Below, piece after piece: positions 1 to 4,472 of a stretch of 6,625 nt of DNA. The DNA lies in assembly GCA_964424555.1 (NCBI GenBank), contig CAYRIX010000054.1, positions 1-6,625 on the forward strand, read 5' to 3'. The stretch comes from UMGS172 sp964424555 (GTDB lineage Bacteria; Bacillota; Clostridia; Oscillospirales; Acutalibacteraceae). Each line of letters begins with the position of its first letter. The stretch's first letter is position 1. A program made the position numbers and the translations under genes. A model generated the notes under the pieces. That model ran no database searches. It was not told the origin of the DNA and saw only the letters and a list, made by a program, of their open reading frames with translations.

Positions 1-585
1 GAGGATATCGACCACCGTGTTGAAACGGTTGGTTCGGCCTTCCCGGGTGTTGAGTGTAAGATAATCGATCCTGAAACGGGCGAGGAGCTTCCCGATGGTG
101 AAAACGGTGAGTTTGTTGCCCGCGGATATAATATAATGAAGGGTTATTACAAGATGCCCAGAGCCACCGCACAGGCTATCGACAAGGATGGCTGGTTGCA
201 TTCGGGTGATATTGCCTGCAGAACGCCTGACGGTTACTATAAGATCACAGGTCGTTTGAAGGATATGATCATCCGAGGCGGCGAAAACCTGTATCCGAGA
301 GAAATTGAGGAATTCTATCTCGGCCACGATAAGGTCAAGGATGTTCAGGTCGTCGGTGTTCCCGATAAGCGCTACGGCGAGGAGGCCTGTGCATGGATAA
401 TCCTTAATAAGGATACCGAGTCCTCCGAGGAGGAGATGCGTGAATACGGAAACAGCTTTATGGCCAGACATAAGGTTCCCAGATATTTCATTTTTGTCAA
501 GGAATTTCCGATGAACGCTGCGGGTAAAATACTCAAGTACAAGATGCGTGAGTCATCGGTCGAAATGCTGGGTTTAGATAAATAA
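1..585 (+). CDS. Fatty acyl-CoA synthetase, ACSF2/FadD-like (AMP-binding), 5'-truncated by window edge
   Basis: The reading frame is open from base 1 and gives the last 194 residues of an adenylate-forming acyl-CoA ligase. Such enzymes convert a fatty acid, ATP and CoA to acyl-CoA, AMP and PPi in the cytoplasm. Visible are the SGDIA motif with the ATP-ribose-binding Asp (window residue 70), the hinge motif GRLKDMIIRGGENLYP (from residue 84) with 'P-x-EIE' after it, and the C-terminal AAGKIL motif whose Lys (codon 526-528) is the adenylation lysine. The order and spacing resemble medium-chain ACSF2-type enzymes and not acetyl-CoA synthetase. The N-terminal domain with the P-loop lies outside the window, so chain-length preference cannot be judged. 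It ends in TAA and is followed after 11 nt by an amidohydrolase gene, probably co-transcribed. It is clearly a different subfamily from the two synthetases further right. Family assignment is sure; substrate is unknown. Confidence 0.93.
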   Translation, partial: EDIDHRVETVGSAFPGVECKIIDPETGEELPDGENGEFVARGYNIMKGYYKMPRATAQAIDKDGWLHSGDIACRTPDGYYKITGRLKDMIIRGGENLYPREIEEFYLGHDKVKDVQVVGVPDKRYGEEACAWIILNKDTESSEEEMREYGNSFMARHKVPRYFIFVKEFPMNAAGKILKYKMRESSVEMLGLDK

Positions 586-590
586 AGGAG
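586..590 (+). promoter_or_regulatory. Ribosome binding site of the amidohydrolase gene
   Basis: AGGAG starts immediately after the stop codon of the upstream acyl-CoA synthetase and lies 6 nt before the ATG at 597. It fixes that start and supports translation from a shared transcript. Confidence 0.85.
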
Positions 591-596
591 ATAATA

Positions 597-1397
597 ATGT
601 ACCCGATAGTTGACTGTCATTGCCACATTTATCCCGATAAAATAGCCGAACGTGCCGTTAGAAGTATTGGCGAGTTTTATGATATCCCGATGCACAACGG
701 CGGCACGGTCGCCGATATGGTGCGCTCCGAAAAAGAGGCGGGGGTAACGCACTGTATTGTTTTCTCGGTGGCAACCAAGGTCAAACAGGTCGAGTCGATC
801 AACAACTTCATAGCTTTAGAGGTCGAAAAGTCCAACGGATTTATGACAGGCTTGGGTACTCTGCACCCCGACAGTCCCGATATAGCGGCGGATGTTGAGC
901 ATCTGCTGAGCTTGGGACTTAAGGGTGTAAAGCTGCATCCCGATATTCAAGGCTTTAAGATTGACGACTACCGTTGCCTGAAAATTTACGAGCTCTGCGA
1001 GAAAAAGGGTTTGCCCGTGTTGCTTCACACGGGCGACTACCGCTACGATTTTTCCAACCCCAACCGAGTTAAACCTATATTGGAGACATATACCGAGCTT
1101 ACGGTAATAGGTGCGCATTTCGGCGGTTGGTCGATATGGGAAAAGGCCGTTGAGGAGCTGCACGGCTATAGAAATTTTTATGTTGACTGCTCATCGTCGT
1201 TTTATGGGTTAGACCCCAAAAAAGCTGAGGAACTGATTCGCACTTACGGTGCCGACCGAGTGCTGTTCGGAACCGATTACCCTATGTGGGTGCCCAAATC
1301 AGAGGTAGAGTATTTTAACGGATTAGGCTTGACCGAGCAGGAAAAAGAGCTTATACTTTACAAAAATGCCAAGAAGCTCTTTGATTTGTCAATTTAA
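597..1397 (+). CDS. Amidohydrolase-2 family TIM-barrel metal-dependent hydrolase
   Basis: This complete 266-residue protein has the pattern of the amidohydrolase_2 (ACMSD-like) family. It has a metal-binding HxH near the N terminus (H8 and H10 in DCHCHIYP), a GVKLHPD strand (K112, H114), LLHTG (H144), GAHFGG (H174), and a C-terminal FGTDYP with the likely catalytic Asp (D227). Family members are soluble zinc or manganese enzymes that hydrolyse C-N or C-O bonds or decarboxylate aromatic and unsaturated acids; the residues seen do not separate these options. There is no signal peptide or membrane segment. The gene sits 11 nt behind an acyl-CoA synthetase, so a linked step in acid or CoA-ester metabolism is possible but unproven. 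No clear terminator follows before the next promoter at 1430, so readthrough into the first T-box leader is possible. The fold is well supported; the reaction is not known. Confidence 0.9.
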   Translation: MYPIVDCHCHIYPDKIAERAVRSIGEFYDIPMHNGGTVADMVRSEKEAGVTHCIVFSVATKVKQVESINNFIALEVEKSNGFMTGLGTLHPDSPDIAADVEHLLSLGLKGVKLHPDIQGFKIDDYRCLKIYELCEKKGLPVLLHTGDYRYDFSNPNRVKPILETYTELTVIGAHFGGWSIWEKAVEELHGYRNFYVDCSSSFYGLDPKKAEELIRTYGADRVLFGTDYPMWVPKSEVEYFNGLGLTEQEKELILYKNAKKLFDLSI

Positions 1398-1429
1398 ACC
1401 GCTGAAATTTTAAAAAATGAAAAAAGGTA

Positions 1430-1458
1430 TTGACAAACCCAAAATTAAAGTGTATAAT
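1430..1458 (+). promoter_or_regulatory. Sigma-A promoter of the first T-box/acyl-CoA synthetase unit
   Basis: A perfect -35 box TTGACA (1430-1435) and a perfect -10 box TATAAT (1453-1458) are separated by 17 bp. Transcription should start near 1465, just before the T-box stem I. A consensus promoter fits a gene whose control is exerted after initiation, by the leader RNA. No operator is apparent. Confidence 0.92.
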
Positions 1459-1558
1459 GGCAAAAAAGAATAAAAGGCTATGACGAAGACGGAGTTTTCT
1501 TAAAGCTTCAAAGAGAGTCGGGGACGGTGTGATCCCGATAAGCGGTAGAATTCATCCT

Positions 1559-1561
1559 ATC
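1559..1561 (+). other. Predicted T-box specifier triplet ATC (isoleucine)
   Basis: In well-studied T-boxes such as glyQS, the specifier is followed by one unpaired A and then by the 3' strand of the lower stem I. Here ATC is followed by A1562 and then CTTCTGAG, the same spacing as in the glycine leader. The TGGT bulge of this leader pairs with an A discriminator base, as tRNA-Ile has. The upper part of the specifier loop is less tidy in this leader than in the second one, so the register is probable, not certain. Confidence 0.75.
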
Positions 1562-1698
1562 ACTTCTGAGCCGAAGACCGAAAAATTTGAGTAGGCTCTT
1601 CCGTGACTGCTACGTTAGTGCATAGAACTTGTTGGAGTTCGAAGTGGCGTTTATAACGCAATTTGAGTGGTACCGCGGGTACTGAATTTGTTTTCAGA

Positions 1699-1740
1699 CT
1701 CGTCTCAAAGATTTCTTTGAGACGGGTTTATTTTTTATTT
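1699..1740 (+). terminator. Rho-independent terminator of the first T-box leader
   Basis: A 12-bp stem (1699-1710 with 1715-1726, core CGTCTCAAAG/CTTTGAGACG) with an ATTT loop is followed by a T-rich tract (1727-1740). Its 5' arm overlaps the antiterminator partner CTCAAA, so the two structures are mutually exclusive. Confidence 0.93.
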
Positions 1741-1756
1741 TACTTTATTTTGTTTG

Positions 1757-1763
1757 AAAGGGG
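1757..1763 (+). promoter_or_regulatory. Ribosome binding site that decides the start of the first fusion gene
   Basis: AAAGGGG lies 8 nt upstream of the ATG at 1772. The in-frame TTG at 1754 lies upstream of this site and would have no ribosome binding site of its own, so 1772 is preferred. The site is just downstream of the T-box terminator. Confidence 0.85.
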
Positions 1764-1771
1764 AAACCGAA

Positions 1772-4039
1772 ATGAGTACAGAAACCACCATGTTAGAGCT
1801 GAGTGAGGTTGCCGCACGAATTAAGGAAATGCGTGAGATCATGGGTTGGACCAAGGCCCAAATGGCCGAGAAAACCGAGGTGACCGAGCAGATTTATAAC
1901 GTGTATGAATCGGGCGAGGACGATATGCCGTTTTCGTTCATCTATAAATGTGCCAAGGTTTTCGACATTCAGATGACACAGCTTCTTGAGGGCAAGACCG
2001 CAAGACTGTCTTCTTACACCGTGACAAGAAAAGGCCAGGGTCAGACCACCGTTGATGAGGATGGAATCACCATCCGCAATCTGGCCCCAAAATTTAAGGA
2101 TAAGATATCCGAGCCATATATGGTTCGTTATGAGTATTCTGCCGAGCTGCAGAACCGTCCTATCGATCTTACCACCCATTCAGGTCAGGAGTTTGACCTT
2201 ATCTTAGAGGGTTCACTCAAGGTTCAGGTCGGTCAGCATACCGAGATACTCAATGAAGGTGACAGTATTTATTATAACTCTTCGACACCTCACGGAATGA
2301 TCGCAGTAGGCGGCAAGTCGTGTACCTTCTGTGCCGTGGTTCTCCCCGGTGAGGAAACTCAGGAGGAGGTCGTCACCAAGAGTATTGCCAAGGCTCGCTC
2401 TACCCAAAGACTGGTTTGCGAAAAGTTTGTAAAGGTTGAAGAGGATGAAAACGGATGTCTTAAATCCATTGACTTCCCCAACCGAGAGACCTTCAACTTC
2501 GGCTTCGATATTGTTGACGGCATTGCCGATGCTTATCCCGAAAAGACAGCAATGATCCACATTGATAAGAATATGGTAGAGCGCCGCTTTACATTTAAGG
2601 ATATCAAACGTGCATCGGCTCAGGTTGCCAACTACTTTGCATCACTCGGTATCAAAAAGGGCGACCGTGTAATGCTGGTTTTGAAGCGTCACTATCAGTT
2701 CTGGTTCAGTATGGTCGCTCTGCATAAGCTCGGTGCTATCGCAATTCCTGCAACACATCAGCTTAAAGATCACGACTTTGAGTACCGCTTCAATGCGGCA
2801 GGTGTTTCGGCTATAGTTTGTACCTGCGATGATGATGTTCATAAGATCGTCGATGCAGCTCAAGCAAAGAGCCCCACTCTTACTACCAAGATACTTGTTG
2901 GTGCATCGGCTGAGGGCTGGCACGATTTTGACAATGAATATACCCGCTTCTCGGGTAAGTTCGAGCGTGCCGAGGATGCCTCCTGCGGTGACGAGGCCGC
3001 TTTGATGTTCTTCACCTCGGGTACTACAGGTAATCCTAAGATGGCTTCTCATAAGCATACCTATGCTTTGGGTCATTTTGTTACTGCAAAGTATTGGCAT
3101 TGCTGTGAGCGTGAAGGCCTGCACCTGACCATTTCCGACACAGGCTGGGGTAAATCGCTTTGGGGCAAGCTTTACGGTCAGTGGCTTTGTGAGGGTGCAG
3201 TATTTGTATACGACTTTGACCGTTTCAATGCGGCCGACATTTTACCGATGTTCGCAAAGTACAACATCACCACCTTCTGCGCACCGCCCACAATGCTCAG
3301 AATGCTCATCAAGGAAGACCTTTCCAAGTACGATCTTTCCTCCATCCATCATATGACCACCGCAGGTGAGGCTTTGAATCCTGAGGTTTACCGTCAGTTT
3401 GAGGCTGCAACGGGCTTGCAGATAATGGAGGGCTTCGGTCAGACTGAGACGACTCTGACTATTGCAAACCTTGTCGGAACTACCCCCAAGCTTGGCTCAA
3501 TGGGTAAGGCTTCTCCGCAGTATGATGTCGATATCGTTGATCCCGACGGTAATTCCGTTCCTACGGGCGAAACAGGTGAGATCGTAGTACGTCTCGATAA
3601 GGGCGATCCTTGCGGACTGTTCAGAGAGTATTACCGTGACGAAGAAAAAACCAACGAGGCGGTCTACGACGGAATGTATCACACGGGCGATACTGCCTGG
3701 CGCGATGAGGACGGTTACTTCTGGTATGTCAGCCGTATCGATGATGTCATCAAGTCTTCGGGCTACCGCATCGGACCCTTCGAGATCGAAAGTGTCATAA
3801 TGGAGCTTCCTTACGTTTTAGAATGTGGTGTATCTGCCGCACCCGATGATGTCAGAGGTCAGGTAGTCAAGGCAAGCATCGTGCTTACTAAGGGCACCGA
3901 ACCGACCGAGGAACTCAAAAAGGAGATACAGCAGTATGTCAAAGAGCATACCGCACCGTACAAATATCCGAGAGTTGTTGTTTTCCGTGACGAGTTACCT
4001 AAGACTATCAGCGGCAAGATCCAGCGTAACAAGCTGTAA
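1772..4039 (+). CDS. XRE-cupin-acyl-CoA synthetase fusion (medium-chain/branched-chain type), T-box(Ile) controlled
   Basis: This 755-residue protein has three parts. Residues about 10-72 form an XRE-like helix-turn-helix. Residues about 108-196 form a cupin with H136, E140 and H174 in the usual places. From about residue 225 it is a complete ACSM/MACS-like synthetase. Its motifs are FTSGTTGNPK (P-loop, from 414), GFGQTETT (from 554), HTGD with Asp640, SRIDDVIK (from 654) and the adenylation Lys749 in SGKIQ. Acetate-specific enzymes carry Trp-Trp before QTE; here it is Phe-Gly (G556), which opens the acyl pocket for acids larger than acetate. The reaction is acid + ATP + CoA to acyl-CoA. Control by an Ile-type T-box suggests 2-methylbutyrate activation for isoleucine synthesis; this is inference. 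In related Clostridia the XRE-cupin and synthetase are, as I recall, usually separate adjacent genes. An oddity is Ser654 where Gly is usual. The N-terminal domain may be regulatory, or may no longer bind DNA. Confidence 0.93.
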   Translation: MSTETTMLELSEVAARIKEMREIMGWTKAQMAEKTEVTEQIYNVYESGEDDMPFSFIYKCAKVFDIQMTQLLEGKTARLSSYTVTRKGQGQTTVDEDGITIRNLAPKFKDKISEPYMVRYEYSAELQNRPIDLTTHSGQEFDLILEGSLKVQVGQHTEILNEGDSIYYNSSTPHGMIAVGGKSCTFCAVVLPGEETQEEVVTKSIAKARSTQRLVCEKFVKVEEDENGCLKSIDFPNRETFNFGFDIVDGIADAYPEKTAMIHIDKNMVERRFTFKDIKRASAQVANYFASLGIKKGDRVMLVLKRHYQFWFSMVALHKLGAIAIPATHQLKDHDFEYRFNAAGVSAIVCTCDDDVHKIVDAAQAKSPTLTTKILVGASAEGWHDFDNEYTRFSGKFERAEDASCGDEAALMFFTSGTTGNPKMASHKHTYALGHFVTAKYWHCCEREGLHLTISDTGWGKSLWGKLYGQWLCEGAVFVYDFDRFNAADILPMFAKYNITTFCAPPTMLRMLIKEDLSKYDLSSIHHMTTAGEALNPEVYRQFEAATGLQIMEGFGQTETTLTIANLVGTTPKLGSMGKASPQYDVDIVDPDGNSVPTGETGEIVVRLDKGDPCGLFREYYRDEEKTNEAVYDGMYHTGDTAWRDEDGYFWYVSRIDDVIKSSGYRIGPFEIESVIMELPYVLECGVSAAPDDVRGQVVKASIVLTKGTEPTEELKKEIQQYVKEHTAPYKYPRVVVFRDELPKTISGKIQRNKL

Positions 4040-4081
4040 TTTGACAAAAACCGCCAAATTGCAAAAAATTGAAATGCAGTC

Positions 4082-4110
4082 TTGACAAATTGTTACTAAT
4101 TTGGTATAAT
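4082..4110 (+). promoter_or_regulatory. Sigma-A promoter of the second T-box/acyl-CoA synthetase unit
   Basis: TTGACA (4082-4087) and TATAAT (4105-4110) are again perfect, with a 17-bp spacer; transcription should start near 4117. The promoter begins 42 nt after the stop of the preceding gene, and no terminator is seen between, so some readthrough from the first unit is possible. The second leader would then act on both transcripts. Confidence 0.92.
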
Positions 4111-4207
4111 CCATACATTAAAAGGCTTTGACGAAGAGGATGCCAAACGTCAAGTGTTTTCAGAGAGTCAACATTTGGTGCGAGTTGACAGCATTGTTTT
4201 GGTGTTT

Positions 4208-4210
4208 GTA
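4208..4210 (+). other. Predicted T-box specifier triplet GTA (valine)
   Basis: GTA is followed by A4211 and then the kink-turn strand CTTCCGAG, the same offset as ATC in the first leader. The loop is well defined here: it is bounded by GAAG/CTTC below and CCAAA/TTTGG above, and GTA sits at its 3' end. The TGGT bulge fits the A73 discriminator of tRNA-Val. GTA would pair with a UAC anticodon. Confidence 0.8.
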
Positions 4211-4363
4211 ACTTCCGAGCTGAAAGGAAGAAAGGCATTTTTGCTTAGTAGAACCTTTCCGTAACTGCTGCGTAAATGCATAGGACTTGAATATGAGTCT
4301 GAGGGGTACAAAGTAAACCTTTGTGCAATTTGAGTGGTACCGCGGGATATAAAGTGTTTTATA

Positions 4364-4403
4364 GCTCGTCTCAAAGGATCGTTACTTTGAGGCGGGCTTT
4401 TTT
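4364..4403 (+). terminator. Rho-independent terminator of the second T-box leader
   Basis: A 13-bp stem (4364-4376 with 4385-4397, with two G-T pairs) and an 8-nt loop are followed by six T residues (4398-4403). Its 5' arm contains the CTCAAA used by the antiterminator. The next 69 nt to the start codon hold only the ribosome binding site; I see nothing else there. Confidence 0.93.
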
Positions 4404-4461
4404 ACCGCCTCCGACAAATACGAATTGACTGAGAGTTACGGTTATTCGCCTTGTCGAGAAT

Positions 4462-4467
4462 GGGAGG
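4462..4467 (+). promoter_or_regulatory. Ribosome binding site of the second fusion gene
   Basis: GGGAGG lies 5 nt before the ATG at 4473. The in-frame ATG codons further on (4503, 4509) have no comparable site, so 4473 is chosen. Confidence 0.87.
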
Positions 4468-4472
4468 AAGAT

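Larger units (their letters stand above)
1465..1740 (+). promoter_or_regulatory. T-box leader (transcription-attenuation riboswitch), predicted tRNA-Ile responsive
   Basis: All T-box landmarks can be placed. Stem I is closed by GGCT (1476-1479) and AGCC (1569-1572). Next comes a kink-turn formed by GACGAAG (1482-1488) and CTTCTGAG (1563-1570). AGAGAG (1512-1517) leads into the apical helix GTCGGG/CCCGAT (1517-1522/1534-1539), capped by an 11-nt loop with GGTGTGA. A stem II with an AGTA S-turn follows (about 1573-1601), then the conserved pseudoknot region CCGTGACTGC...GCATAG (about 1601-1624), a stem III-like hairpin (1625-1640), a small hairpin (1647-1659) and the T-box GAGTGGTACCGCGGG (1665-1679). 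TTTGAG (1662-1667) can pair with CTCAAA (1704-1709) as the antiterminator, which excludes the terminator. The tRNA acceptor end would pair with the TGGT bulge (1668-1671). Uncharged tRNA is predicted to permit expression of the downstream fusion enzyme. The start is set from the promoter. Confidence 0.95.
4117..4403 (+). promoter_or_regulatory. T-box leader (transcription-attenuation riboswitch), predicted tRNA-Val responsive
   Basis: It has the same plan as the first leader. The stem I base is GGCT (4124-4127) with AGCT (4218-4221), and the kink-turn is GACGAAG (4130-4136) with CTTCCGAG (4212-4219). The specifier loop is closed by CCAAA (4143-4147) and TTTGG (4198-4202). AGAGAG (4162-4167) leads to the perfect apical helix GTCAAC/GTTGAC (4167-4172/4184-4189) with GGTGCGA in the loop. 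Stem II GAAAGG/CCTTTC (4222-4227/4254-4259) contains an AGTA S-turn. The pseudoknot region (about 4259-4283), stem III (4283-4288/4295-4300) and an 8-bp hairpin (4306-4313/4319-4326) follow. The T-box is GAGTGGTACCGCGGG (4332-4346) with bulge TGGT (4335-4338). TTTGAG (4329-4334) pairs with CTCAAA (4370-4375) as antiterminator. Uncharged cognate tRNA should turn on the downstream gene. Confidence 0.96.

Noticed and set aside
1398..1429. Possible terminator after the amidohydrolase gene.
   Set aside because: The stretch is A/T-rich but I find no stable hairpin followed by a T tract.
1558..1560. TAT (Tyr) as an alternative specifier in the first leader, or CTA (Leu) one base earlier.
   Set aside because: Spacing to the kink-turn strand and the following unpaired A favour ATC, and the same register in the second leader gives GTA; kept as a stated uncertainty.
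1754..1771. Upstream in-frame TTG start for the first fusion gene, adding six residues.
   Set aside because: It precedes the strong AAAGGGG ribosome binding site, which is 8 nt from the ATG at 1772; no other site serves the TTG.
4041..4046. Extra TTGACA just after the stop of the first fusion gene.
   Set aside because: No -10-like box lies at 16-18 bp downstream; the perfect promoter at 4082-4110 explains the leader.
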